Below, in pieces: positions 1 through 7,897 of a DNA stretch of 64,000 nt. The notes under the pieces were generated by a model. The model was given only the letters and a program-made list of their open reading frames with translations. It had not been told where the DNA came from and searched no databases. How positions within the stretch are numbered: the first letter of the stretch is position 1; each line of letters opens with the position of its first letter. The stretch is from Acetobacter lambici. GTDB taxonomy: Bacteria > Pseudomonadota > Alphaproteobacteria > Acetobacterales > Acetobacteraceae. Position numbers and translations under genes: made by a program. Location of the stretch: contig NZ_WOTD01000002.1 in the NCBI RefSeq assembly GCF_011516885.1, forward strand, positions 62,001 to 126,000, in the 5' to 3' direction.

Positions 1-403
1 GCGTTGGCGTGATCTCGTTGATCATGGCAACGTGCTTGGCATCCTTGAGGCTGAGGGTGCGCATGCTTTCCAGTGTGCCGGCATTGTTGAACTTGAGCAC
101 AACAAGGTTCTGCTTGATCACACCGGGAAAATCCATGGGCACCAGATGGGTGGTCATGGAAATGTAAATCCAGATGTTATCGTCAAACGCACCCTTGGTG
201 GTGGGGGAGCCCATAAGGTCAATGGCGTCCGCACGGGTGCTGGAGCCGGGTTCAAGCTGGCTGTATTCTTCAGGCTCGATAATGGAGCCTCTGGGCGTGG
301 GGGTGGGGCCAAAAACCTGACAGCCAGACAATACAAGAACAGTGGCAAGTGCCCCGCAGGCACTTTTAAGGCGCGATGTCTTGGTCTTGCGTGGCGGCGT
401 CAT
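1..403 (-). CDS. bamE: BamE/SmpA-like outer-membrane lipoprotein (3' end outside window)
   Basis: The minus-strand reading begins at an ATG (401-403) and stays open to the window edge, giving 134 residues without the C terminus. The N terminus is basic (MTPPRKTKTSRLK), followed by a hydrophobic stretch and a lipobox LSGC around residue 28, so a lipoprotein signal processed by signal peptidase II is clear. The mature part carries a SmpA/OmlA pattern: YSQLEPGSS, then DLMGSPTTKG, then DDNIWIYIS, close to the BamE motif of a short helix followed by a G-x-P turn. BamE is a small accessory of the BAM complex that inserts beta-barrels into the outer membrane. It is transcribed away from the DUF177 gene, with about 256 nt between them. 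The family call is good; the role is inferred. Confidence 0.82.
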   Translation of the reverse strand, partial: MTPPRKTKTSRLKSACGALATVLVLSGCQVFGPTPTPRGSIIEPEEYSQLEPGSSTRADAIDLMGSPTTKGAFDDNIWIYISMTTHLVPMDFPGVIKQNLVVLKFNNAGTLESMRTLSLKDAKHVAMINEITPT

Positions 404-659
404 CTGGTCAGGGTGTCCCAAACGTAAGATTGTGATCCATGATCGTCATCCAACTGGCAACGGCCATTTCTGTCCGATGCCCCAACACTCGCGGGGCGTC
501 AATTGCTGAATGGCAAAAAGAGCACGCTTTGTGCGCTTCATGCATTGTCATTACTCCATAAAGTTCCGCTTGTGTGGTAGATTGTTCATGCGGTGACCAG
601 AAAGCTTTGTCCCGAGCGTGTCCCGCCTGCTTGTTTCAGCGTTACTTCAGGAGACCTCC

Positions 660-1214
660 ATGACCGAAAAGCCAGAATTTTTTCGCCCTCTGGCCGTGCG
701 CCGAATCGGAATACTGGGAACGGATATGACTGTGGAAGCCACGCCGGACGAATGTAAAAAAGTAGCCAGGCGGCTGGGCTTGCAGGATGTGGCCATGCTG
801 CGCTGCCGCTACCGGCTCAAGGACAATGGACGGGGCGTTGTTACGGCCGAAGGCGCCATGGCCGTCCGTTTTACGCAGACCTGCGTTGTGAGCATGGAAG
901 CGTTTGAGGATATGATGGCGGGATCGTTTGTTATCCGCTTTGTTCCCGCCAGCCAGTTTGTGGAAGCTGACGCGCCCGATATGGACGCGATTGATGAAAT
1001 TCCGTATGAGAGGCAGGACGTTGATCTGGGCGAGGCTGTGGTTGAGCAGTTTGCACTGGATCTGGAGCCCTATCCGCATGCGCCTGATGTTGCTCTCCCT
1101 CCCGGCCTGATCATGGATGAGGAAGAGGTGGAACAGCACGGTCTTGAGGAAGAGCCAGAGAAAAAGGCCAGTCCGTTTGCTGGTCTGGCCCGCTGGCGGG
1201 GTGGAAACGCGTAA
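660..1214 (+). CDS. DUF177 (YceD-like) family protein
   Basis: A 184-residue acidic protein of the DUF177/YceD family. The start at 660 is chosen because AGGAGA lies about 6 nt upstream; an in-frame start 42 nt earlier has no such site. The family hallmark segment DLGEAVVEQFALDLEPYPH sits near residues 122-140, and the C terminus ends SPFAGLARWRGG. YceD-type genes almost always precede rpmF, as here, and the family has been linked to 23S rRNA maturation in bacteria and chloroplasts. No metal site or catalytic motif is visible. It is the first gene of the rpmF-plsX-fabH cluster; a 170-nt gap follows, so rpmF may also have its own promoter. Confidence 0.85.
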   Translation: MTEKPEFFRPLAVRRIGILGTDMTVEATPDECKKVARRLGLQDVAMLRCRYRLKDNGRGVVTAEGAMAVRFTQTCVVSMEAFEDMMAGSFVIRFVPASQFVEADAPDMDAIDEIPYERQDVDLGEAVVEQFALDLEPYPHAPDVALPPGLIMDEEEVEQHGLEEEPEKKASPFAGLARWRGGNA

Positions 1215-1384
1215 TTGCCCAAGTGTGGGTGTGGGGTTTTCTTTTAGGATTGCTTGCGAAAACGCTTGCTGTCTGCTAGAGGCCGCGGCTCAGTGCTGGT
1301 GTTAAACCTGTTATGTCGTCTGGCTGCGTTAACGCGTGACCGGGCGTGTTGTTCAAACCATTTTTATGAGAAGGGGCTGGGCTT

Positions 1385-1588
1385 ATGGCTGTACCCAAAA
1401 AGAAAACCTCGCCTTCACGTCGTGGCATGCGTCGCAGCCATGAAGCTCTGCGTGCAGAAGCTCATGCTGAATGCTCCAACTGTGGCGAACTGAAGCGTCC
1501 TCACAATGTCTGCAGTCATTGTGGTCATTACGACGGTCGTGAAGTGATTGCCGCCGGCAAGGCACTCAAGGTCGCCGTTCGCGCCTGA
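1385..1588 (+). CDS. rpmF: 50S ribosomal protein bL32
   Basis: 67 residues beginning [19 protein letters not shown], the usual bL32 N terminus. Four cysteines, C30/C33 and C43/C46, form the zinc-ribbon pattern CxxC-x9-CxxC, so this is the zinc-binding form. The protein is part of the large ribosomal subunit. It lies between the DUF177 gene and plsX, the arrangement conserved in most proteobacteria, which ties ribosome supply to phospholipid and fatty-acid synthesis. A strong hairpin overlaps its stop codon. Confidence 0.98.
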   Translation: MAVPKKKTSPSRRGMRRSHEALRAEAHAECSNCGELKRPHNVCSHCGHYDGREVIAAGKALKVAVRA

Positions 1589-1599
1589 TTTTTCAGGCG
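1582..1599 (+). terminator. Hairpin overlapping the rpmF stop codon
   Basis: CGCCTGA and TCAGGCG form a perfect 7-bp stem with a TTTT loop; flanking GTTC/GAAC can extend it. No U-run follows, so partial termination, mRNA end protection or attenuation between rpmF and plsX is more likely than a full stop. Confidence 0.35.
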
Positions 1600-1673
1600 T
1601 GAGAACGCGTGCTGCATCCGTCGCACGCGGGGTAATGGGGGTAAGGCATCTGCGGCATGGCAGAGAAGCAGGC

Positions 1674-2780
1674 ATGAGCAAGACCGAGATTCCAGAAAGT
1701 TTTCCTTCCGACCCTAACGAGGTGTTCAATCTCGCCGTGGACGGGATGGGGGGCGATGGGGCTCCAGAAGTGGTTGTTGCCGGGCTTGCCGTTGCCGCCG
1801 AACGGCACCGCAATATCAAGGTGCTTCTGATCGGGGATGAAGCGCGCCTGCTCCCTTTGCTGGCGAAGTATCCCAAGGCTGCGTCCATATGCACGGTGTG
1901 GCATACGGATGTGTCTGTCTCGATGGACATGAAGCCAACATCCGCGCTGCGGATGCGTCAGTCCTCCATGCGGCTTGCCATGGACGCCGTGGCCAGTGGA
2001 CGCGCCCAGGGGGTTGTGTCCGCCGGTAACAGTGGTGCCATGCTGGCGCTGGCCAAGATCGTGATCAAAACACTGCCGGGTATTTCCCGCCCGGCCATGG
2101 CGGCCATCAGCCCTACGATCAAGGGCGATGTGGTCATGCTCGATCTGGGTGCGAATGTTGCATGCGACTGGCGTAATCTGGTCGAATTTGCCGTTATGGG
2201 CGAAGCCTTTGCCAAGTCCGTACTAGGGTTGCCCGCGCCGACCATTGGGCTGCTCAACATTGGCGCGGAAGAACTCAAAGGGGACGAAAAGCTGCGCGTG
2301 GCGGCCGAAACCCTGCGCGAAAGTCCTCTTGCCGCCCAGTTCCATGGTTTTGTGGAAGGGCATGATATTACCGCAGGCACCACCGACGTGGTTGTAACTG
2401 ACGGGTTTACCGGAAATGTCGCTCTTAAAACCGGCGAGGGTGTGCTCAAGATGGCCACAACCCTTTTGCGTCAGGTTTTCCAGCGTGGGATCATCTCCCG
2501 CCTTGGTTATCTGCTTGTCCGTCCCGGACTGGAGCGGATGAAGGAATGGCTGGACCCCCGCCGTTACAATGGCGCTGTTTTTGTGGGCCTGAACGGTGTG
2601 GTGGTCAAATCCCATGGCGGCACGGATGCCGAGGGTTTTGCCGCCGCAGTCGATGTGGCCATGGATATGGTCACGCATGGTTTTAACGAAAGCATTCGTG
2701 AGCGTCTTTCTCACATGGGGGCGTTGTTAATGCGCCCGCAGGTAGATGAGGAATGTGAACCAGCCCTCCCGGTTTCCTGA
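1674..2780 (+). CDS. plsX: Phosphate acyltransferase PlsX
   Basis: A 368-residue PlsX, which makes acyl-phosphate from acyl-ACP and inorganic phosphate for the PlsY step of phospholipid synthesis; peripheral on the cytoplasmic membrane. Family motifs are visible: LAVDGMGGDGAPE near residue 17, VVSAGNSGAMLA near 113, and LNIGAEELKGDE in the middle. The ATG at 1674 matches family length; the reading frame is open further upstream but starts inside rpmF. The gene is followed by fabH after 72 nt, so acyl chain initiation and use are encoded together. Confidence 0.96.
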   Translation: MSKTEIPESFPSDPNEVFNLAVDGMGGDGAPEVVVAGLAVAAERHRNIKVLLIGDEARLLPLLAKYPKAASICTVWHTDVSVSMDMKPTSALRMRQSSMRLAMDAVASGRAQGVVSAGNSGAMLALAKIVIKTLPGISRPAMAAISPTIKGDVVMLDLGANVACDWRNLVEFAVMGEAFAKSVLGLPAPTIGLLNIGAEELKGDEKLRVAAETLRESPLAAQFHGFVEGHDITAGTTDVVVTDGFTGNVALKTGEGVLKMATTLLRQVFQRGIISRLGYLLVRPGLERMKEWLDPRRYNGAVFVGLNGVVVKSHGGTDAEGFAAAVDVAMDMVTHGFNESIRERLSHMGALLMRPQVDEECEPALPVS

Positions 2781-2852
2781 ATAAACGGGACGAATGCATT
2801 GCGTGCGCAAGCTCCTGTGCTGCCTGCGCTGGCGGATAATGAAAGAACGGTC

Positions 2853-3821
2853 ATGGCGAAACGTTCGCTTCTGGTGGGTTTTGGTGGGTTTCTGCCAGAA
2901 AGAGTTGTCACGAACGAAGAGCTGGCCACCCGGCTTGCCACATCGGATGACTGGATCAGAACCCGCACAGGCATTACCCGCCGCCATATTGCTGGCCCGG
3001 ATGACAGCGCAACAAGCATGGGGGCGCAAGCTGCACGCAGAGCGCTGGATTACGCGGGCCTGAGTGCGAGCGATATTGATGTTGTTCTGGTAGCAACGTC
3101 CACCCCCGATCAGGCATTCCCGGCAACAGCCGTGCGGATTCAGGCTGCTCTGGGCATGACCCACGGCTTTGGTTTTGATATTGCCGCAGCCTGTTCCGGT
3201 TTTATTTTTGCTCTGGCAACGGCGGATTCCTTTATCCGCTCCGGGCAGGTGCGCAACGCTCTGGTTATCGGGAGCGAAGTCTATTCCCGTATTGTGGACT
3301 GGGAAGACCGGGGCACATGCGTTCTGTTTGGCGATGGCGCGGGCGCTGTTGTGCTCTCCGCAGCGCAGGACGACTCCGACGGGCGTGGGATTTTATCCAC
3401 TCATCTGCATTCCGATGGCACAACGGGGGACCTGTTGTACGTGGATGGCGCAGTGGGGCAGCCAGAAAAAAGTGGCCACCTGAAAATGAGCGGGCGTGAT
3501 GTGTTCCGTCATGCCGTTGCCAAGCTTTCCTCCTCCGTTGATGAGGCTCTGAGTGCCGAAGGGCTGAGCTACGCGGATGTGGACTGGCTTGTGCCGCATC
3601 AGGCCAACATCCGCATTATTGAAGGTGTTGCCAAAAAGCTGGCGCTTCCAGCCGAACGTGTAGTTGTGACGGTTGACCGCCACGCCAACACGTCCGCGGC
3701 GTCCATTCCGCTTGCATTGGATGAAGCCGTGCGGGACGGGCGTATTCAGAAAGGCGAACTGGTGCTGATGGAAGCATTGGGCGGCGGTCTGACATGGGGT
3801 TCGGTGCTGGTTCGCCTGTAA
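2853..3821 (+). CDS. fabH: 3-oxoacyl-ACP synthase III (KAS III)
   Basis: 322 residues. FabH condenses acetyl-CoA with malonyl-ACP to start type II fatty-acid synthesis in the cytosol. The catalytic triad is complete: C114 in AAACSGFIFA, H249 in VPHQANIRI and N279 in HANTSAASIP. The start at 2853 (MAKRSLLVGFGGFLPE) gives the normal family length; an earlier in-frame start at 2799 would add 18 residues not expected in the family. An inverted repeat (CGCCTG/CAGGCG, 3813-3828) overlaps the stop but lacks a U-run. ihfA follows after 73 nt. Confidence 0.97.
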   Translation: MAKRSLLVGFGGFLPERVVTNEELATRLATSDDWIRTRTGITRRHIAGPDDSATSMGAQAARRALDYAGLSASDIDVVLVATSTPDQAFPATAVRIQAALGMTHGFGFDIAAACSGFIFALATADSFIRSGQVRNALVIGSEVYSRIVDWEDRGTCVLFGDGAGAVVLSAAQDDSDGRGILSTHLHSDGTTGDLLYVDGAVGQPEKSGHLKMSGRDVFRHAVAKLSSSVDEALSAEGLSYADVDWLVPHQANIRIIEGVAKKLALPAERVVVTVDRHANTSAASIPLALDEAVRDGRIQKGELVLMEALGGGLTWGSVLVRL

Positions 3822-3894
3822 TCAGGCGATAACAGACAAGTGACATCATTGTGAATGAATTGACGCGCCGCACAGGCGTGTTACCTTTCTGCAC

Positions 3895-4212
3895 ATGGAA
3901 ACTGTCACACGTGCATCTTTGATAGAGCAGATCTATCAGCAGGTAGGGTTGTCTCGTAAAGAGTCGTCTGTGCTCCTAGAAGATGTTCTGGAGACGGTCA
4001 TGCAGGCGCTTGAACGGGGCGAAAGTGTCAAAATCAGCGGTTTTGGCACGTTCTCTGTCCGTAAAAAGGGGCAGCGCTGCGGGCGCAACCCCAAAACAGG
4101 GGAAGAAGTGCCTATTCTTCCCCGCTCCGTTCTGGTGTTTCGTTCCAGCCAGTTGCTGAGGGCCGAAGTCAACCATGAGGAGACAGAGCCGGGAGTCGAG
4201 TATGACGATTGA
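3895..4212 (+). CDS. ihfA: Integration host factor subunit alpha
   Basis: A 105-residue HU/IHF fold protein. N-terminal helices (TRASLIEQIYQQVGLSRKES) are followed by [27 protein letters not shown], with the beta-arm proline in the RNPKTGE segment. Position after fabH and before a MerR gene is the usual ihfA context in alphaproteobacteria. IHF, a heterodimer with the ihfB product (9185-9475 here), bends DNA sharply at promoters, origins and recombination sites. The last 11 nt overlap the start of the MerR-type gene. Confidence 0.95.
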   Translation: METVTRASLIEQIYQQVGLSRKESSVLLEDVLETVMQALERGESVKISGFGTFSVRKKGQRCGRNPKTGEEVPILPRSVLVFRSSQLLRAEVNHEETEPGVEYDD

Positions 4213-4801
4213 TGGCACATTCCCCCCCAGTGAGTTCGCGCATGACATGCCTGACACAGGGGCGGATGTTATGGAGTCGGGGGGAATTGAAAAAGGCCCC
4301 CATGCATTCCGGACCATTAGTGAAGTAGCGGATGAACTGCATGTTCCCCAGTATACCCTGCGTTTGTGGGAGACACAGTTCCATCAGGTTCGCCCCTTAA
4401 AAAGAGGTGGCGGTCGACGGTACTACCGGCCGGACGATCTTGTGCTGCTCAGCCGGATTGCAGACCTGCTTTATAATCAGGGTTATACCGTAAAAGGTGT
4501 GCAACGCCTGTTGCAGGAAGGGCATGCGGAGCCGGAGGCGGCCCCCCTCCAGCCTGCGGCAAATACGGGTATTGAAGAAAATGGCGTGGCCGAACAGGCC
4601 ATGGTCGCCGAGAGTGATGATGTGCCGGTTGTGGCTGACTATGAGCAGGTGGAAGCCGTGGTGGCCCAGTTGCCAGCAGCGGTTGAGGCAGGCTTGGAAC
4701 AGGCTCTGGTGCAGGTTATGGGGCAGAATGTCCGCCTGCGTTCGGATCTGGCCGATGTGCTGGTTGAGCTTGAGGCCATTCGGCGCAAGATTCTGGCCTG
4801 A
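4202..4801 (+). CDS. MerR-family transcriptional regulator
   Basis: 199 residues. The start at 4202 overlaps the end of ihfA and has GGGAG about 6 nt upstream. A winged-helix MerR domain spans roughly residues 34-105: RTISEVADELHVPQYTLRLWE, then GGGRRYYRPDD and LLYNQGYTVKGVQRLL. The remainder is acidic and alanine/valine-rich with a predicted terminal helix (SDLADVLVELEAIRRKI), and no metal-binding cysteines are seen. This is the MerR gene that typically follows ihfA in alphaproteobacteria. Its targets are unknown; translational coupling to ihfA suggests co-expression. Confidence 0.9.
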   Translation: MTIDGTFPPSEFAHDMPDTGADVMESGGIEKGPHAFRTISEVADELHVPQYTLRLWETQFHQVRPLKRGGGRRYYRPDDLVLLSRIADLLYNQGYTVKGVQRLLQEGHAEPEAAPLQPAANTGIEENGVAEQAMVAESDDVPVVADYEQVEAVVAQLPAAVEAGLEQALVQVMGQNVRLRSDLADVLVELEAIRRKILA

Positions 4802-4879
4802 TTGATAAAAAAGTTAAAAAAAACGGGTGGAGTGGGTTGTGCTCTTCATGGGGTATTGCTAAACACCACCCACACTTAA

Positions 4880-4953
4880 CGGGCAGTAGCGCAGTCTGGT
4901 AGCGCATCAGTCTGGGGGACTGGGGGTCGTGGGTTCGAATCCCGCCTGCCCGA
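4880..4953 (+). tRNA. tRNA-Pro (anticodon GGG)
   Basis: The acceptor stem CGGGCAG (4880-4886) pairs with CTGCCCG (4946-4952), with A4953 as discriminator. The anticodon stem TCAGT/ACTGG encloses the 7-nt loop 4912-4918 with GGG at 4914-4916 after U33. A normal T-arm (GTGGGTTCGAATCCCGC) is present. The 3' CCA is not encoded. C1-G72 is typical of bacterial tRNA-Pro. Confidence 0.96.
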
Positions 4954-5000
4954 TATTTTTTCCGAAATGAAAATGCTAAATAACCCCACCCTTGGGGGGA

Positions 5001-5030
5001 AATGCAAAAGTCTTTTCAGACTTCTGCATT
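5001..5030 (-). terminator. Hairpin at the end of the permease gene
   Basis: AATGCA-A-AAGTCT and AGACTT-C-TGCATT form 6+6 bp around one A/C mismatch with a TTTC loop. It overlaps the stop codon of the minus-strand permease gene and lies just downstream of tRNA-Pro, so it could end transcripts from both sides. No clean U-run. Confidence 0.45.
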
Positions 5031-6134
5031 ATTTCCGTATGCCCAGCGCCGCCAGATCAGGTTGAGTGCTGCCATTGCGGCCGGGCCAATAAACAGGCCG
5101 ATCAGCCCCCACATTTCCGCACCACCTAAAATACCAAGCAGTACCCACAGGAACGGCAGTTTTGTTGTGCCGCCGATCAGGGTCGGGCGCACAAAGTGAT
5201 CGGCTACAAAAATTACCGTGGCCCCAATGCAGAATGTTACAATAGCCGCCACGGACGCGCCCGAGATCAAAATCAGAAGCGAGACCAGACCAATTGCGAT
5301 CATGGCGCAAAAAGGGATCATCGCGGCCACAGCCGTAATCACGCCAAACAGGGCAGGGTGTGGCGCATGGGCAAACAGATAGACAATCCCCATTAAGACG
5401 CCCTCACCAATACCCACCAGCACAAGCCCCTGCACGGAACCGTGAATGGAGGCGACAATCTGGCGGGCAATACTTTCGCCCCTGCGGCCAAAGGCCCGGC
5501 AGGAGGCAACGCGGCACTGGCGAATAACGGAAACACCGTCTTTATACAGAAAAAACAGTGTGAGAATGGAAAAGCAGAACAGTGTGCCCCGGTGCGCTAT
5601 CTGGCTGCCCAGTGCCCGTGTGACCATAACGCCCTTGCTATCCAGCGCTCCCAGCAGGCCCGAGACGTCGCGCGGGTTGGACAGGTGCGTTTCCCATAAA
5701 TGCGCAATACTCGCGGAGCCTATTGGTAAATGCTGGATAACATCGGGTACGGGCACGCCAAATTTGCGGGCATGGTCCAGCCATTCCAGCGCACTCTGGG
5801 CTTCCCCAATTGCTTCGAGGGTCAATAGGGTCAGGGGTATGACAAAGAGCAGCGCCATGACCGCTGTAAACAGCAGGGGGAGCAGCGTGCCGCGCGCAGC
5901 GTTTGGCCACATACGGCATGCGCGGCTGTAGAGCGGCCATGTGGCAATGGCAAAAACGCCCCCCCAAGCCAGAGCGGGCAGAAAGCCCTGCACGGTGTAA
6001 AGTGCGACGCCCACAATAAAGAGCGCAAGAAGACTGCGCGCCATTTCCTGTCCCCGCTTTGAGCGTTGGCTGGCCTTGATAAGGCCGCAACGCTGGTGGG
6101 CGGGCACTAACGAAGATGGAGGCGTATTGGGCAT
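5016..6134 (-). CDS. AI-2E family transporter (PerM/YdiK type)
   Basis: From the ATG at 6134 the product is 372 residues, normal for PF01594. The frame is open to 6317 but the extra N terminus is not family-like; another candidate start is 6044 (MARSLLALF). Several hydrophobic helices are visible: LLALFIVGVALYTVQGFLPAL, LLPLLFTAVMALLFVIPLTLL, then a soluble stretch, then GTLFCFSILTLFFLYK and a cluster of C-terminal helices including the conserved FGVITAVAAMIPF. These are inner-membrane permeases; characterised members export autoinducer-2 or act as Na+(Li+)/H+ antiporters, so the substrate cannot be read from sequence. It stands alone, convergent with tRNA-Pro and divergent from murJ. Confidence 0.85.
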   Translation of the reverse strand: MPNTPPSSLVPAHQRCGLIKASQRSKRGQEMARSLLALFIVGVALYTVQGFLPALAWGGVFAIATWPLYSRACRMWPNAARGTLLPLLFTAVMALLFVIPLTLLTLEAIGEAQSALEWLDHARKFGVPVPDVIQHLPIGSASIAHLWETHLSNPRDVSGLLGALDSKGVMVTRALGSQIAHRGTLFCFSILTLFFLYKDGVSVIRQCRVASCRAFGRRGESIARQIVASIHGSVQGLVLVGIGEGVLMGIVYLFAHAPHPALFGVITAVAAMIPFCAMIAIGLVSLLILISGASVAAIVTFCIGATVIFVADHFVRPTLIGGTTKLPFLWVLLGILGGAEMWGLIGLFIGPAAMAALNLIWRRWAYGNNAEV

Positions 6135-6334
6135 GCGCGATGTGTCTTTCCAATGGTTTTGTAAAGAGCGCTCTTTAGGTCTAGCGCGCAGCATACTGTG
6201 TTGTGGGTGAATAATATAGCATATGCGGTGGTGCGCGGTCTGGCGCCGCGCGGCAGGGTATGGATTGCCAGTATCTTTTTCTGAATTTATCTCTAGTGTT
6301 CCGCTGCTTGCCTGCACATTGAAGCGGATATCCC

Positions 6335-7885
6335 ATGCTCAGAAATTTTCTGACAGTTGGCGGCTGGACCATGCTCAGCCGCGTTCTTGGACTGATACGT
6401 GACCAGCTTCTGGCGGCCTTTATGGGGGCTGGTCCATTGCAGGATGCGTATCAGGTTGCTTTTCGCCTGCCCAATATGTTCCGCCGCCTGTTTGGGGAGG
6501 GCGCGTTCAATGCGGCTTTTGTGCCCATGTTCTCCACCGTTATGGTGCAGGATGGACGGGATGAGGCCCGGCTGTTTGCCCGCCGTACGCTGGGGGTCAT
6601 GCTTGCATGGCTGGTGTTTTTGTGTGTGCTGGGCGAAGTATTCATGCCGCAGGTATTACGGGTGATCGCGCCAGGTTTTTTGCAAAGCGGAGATCGCTAC
6701 AGTCTGGCGGTCAGCCTGAGCCGCATTACTTTTCCCTATTTGGTTATGATCTGTGCGGCGGCCCTGCTGGCCGGGGTGCTGAATGGTCTGCACCGTTTTG
6801 GCATGGCGTCCGCTGCTTATCTGGCATTCAACGTGGTCGGTATTATTGCCATTGTTGGGGCGTCCCCCTTCTTCCCCAGTGTTGCTTTTGCTGCGGCATG
6901 GGGGGTTACAGCCTCTGGCGTGGTGCAACTGGGGCTGCTGGCATGGGCGTGTGAGAAAGCCCAGTTTGGCCTTATGCCCCTTTGGCCGAAGTTAACGCCG
7001 CGTATTCGCCTTTTGTTGCGCCGTATGGTGCCGGGGCTGATTGGTAGTGGTGTCGGCCAGATCAATCTGACAGTGGATACCATTATTGGCACCCTGCTGC
7101 CTGCGGGTAGTGTGTCGCTCATGTATTTTGCGGACCGGATCAACCAGTTACCTCTAGGCGTGCTGGGCGCTGCGGCGGGTACAACCCTCCTGCCCGTGCT
7201 GACACGGCATTTGAGTGCAGGGGATATAGAAGGCGCGCATACGGCCCAGAACCGCTCTATGGAATATGTTGTGCTGCTCACCCTGCCTGCCGTTGCGGGG
7301 TTGCTGGTTCTGGCCGGCCCGATCATGATTGTTCTGTTCGGGCATGGTTCTTTTACCGAGCATGACGCATTGTTATCCGCCCAGTCCCTACGGGCTTATG
7401 CCATTGGGTTGCCTGCCTTTATTCTGGTCAAGGTGTTGTCTCCCGCCTTTTTTGCGCGGGGGGATACACGCACCCCCGTATATATCGGCATTGGCGTGCT
7501 GGTGCTGAACTTTATTCTGAACCTGCTGTTTATGAAGCCACTGGCGCATGTGGGGCCGCCGCTGGCCAGTAGTATTACGGCGTGCGTGAATGTGGCTTTT
7601 CTGGTGGTTCTGTTGCGGCGTAAAAAGGCTTTGCGCCTTTATGGCGCGACCCTCTCCCGCATGGGGCGTGTGTGCATTGCTGCGGCCATTATGGGGCTGG
7701 GGCTTTGGGGGCTGGGGGGCATTTTGCACCTTCCGGGCGTGTTTGTTACCCGGGCACTCTGGCTCAGTGGTATGGTCATGGGGGGAGCTGTGTTTTATGC
7801 AGCACTCCTGCATGCTCTGGGCGTGGTCAGCCTGTTTGCTTTGGTTGAACGTATTCAGGGGCGGTTGAAGCGCAAAGCGGGGTAG
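6335..7885 (+). CDS. murJ: Lipid II flippase MurJ
   Basis: 516 residues with about 13-14 hydrophobic helices. It starts MLRNFLTVGGWTMLSRVLGL and has the MurJ signature AFRLPNMFRRLFGEGAFNAAFVP at about residues 44-66. The Arg-rich face and the GEGAFN motif line the lipid II cavity in known MurJ proteins. MurJ moves the lipid-linked peptidoglycan precursor across the cytoplasmic membrane. It is divergent from the permease gene and is followed after 12 nt by the UdgX-type gene, so the two may be cotranscribed. Confidence 0.96.
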   Translation: MLRNFLTVGGWTMLSRVLGLIRDQLLAAFMGAGPLQDAYQVAFRLPNMFRRLFGEGAFNAAFVPMFSTVMVQDGRDEARLFARRTLGVMLAWLVFLCVLGEVFMPQVLRVIAPGFLQSGDRYSLAVSLSRITFPYLVMICAAALLAGVLNGLHRFGMASAAYLAFNVVGIIAIVGASPFFPSVAFAAAWGVTASGVVQLGLLAWACEKAQFGLMPLWPKLTPRIRLLLRRMVPGLIGSGVGQINLTVDTIIGTLLPAGSVSLMYFADRINQLPLGVLGAAAGTTLLPVLTRHLSAGDIEGAHTAQNRSMEYVVLLTLPAVAGLLVLAGPIMIVLFGHGSFTEHDALLSAQSLRAYAIGLPAFILVKVLSPAFFARGDTRTPVYIGIGVLVLNFILNLLFMKPLAHVGPPLASSITACVNVAFLVVLLRRKKALRLYGATLSRMGRVCIAAAIMGLGLWGLGGILHLPGVFVTRALWLSGMVMGGAVFYAALLHALGVVSLFALVERIQGRLKRKAG

Positions 7886-7897
7886 GGGGGCTGATGC

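Noticed and set aside
3813-3828. Inverted repeat at the fabH stop as a terminator
   Set aside because: A 6-bp stem without a T-run and ihfA follows closely, so termination is not supported.
4836-4870. Possible tRNA-Pro promoter (TTGTGC with TAAACA, 17-nt spacing)
   Set aside because: Only about half of the consensus bases match in each hexamer, not better than chance.
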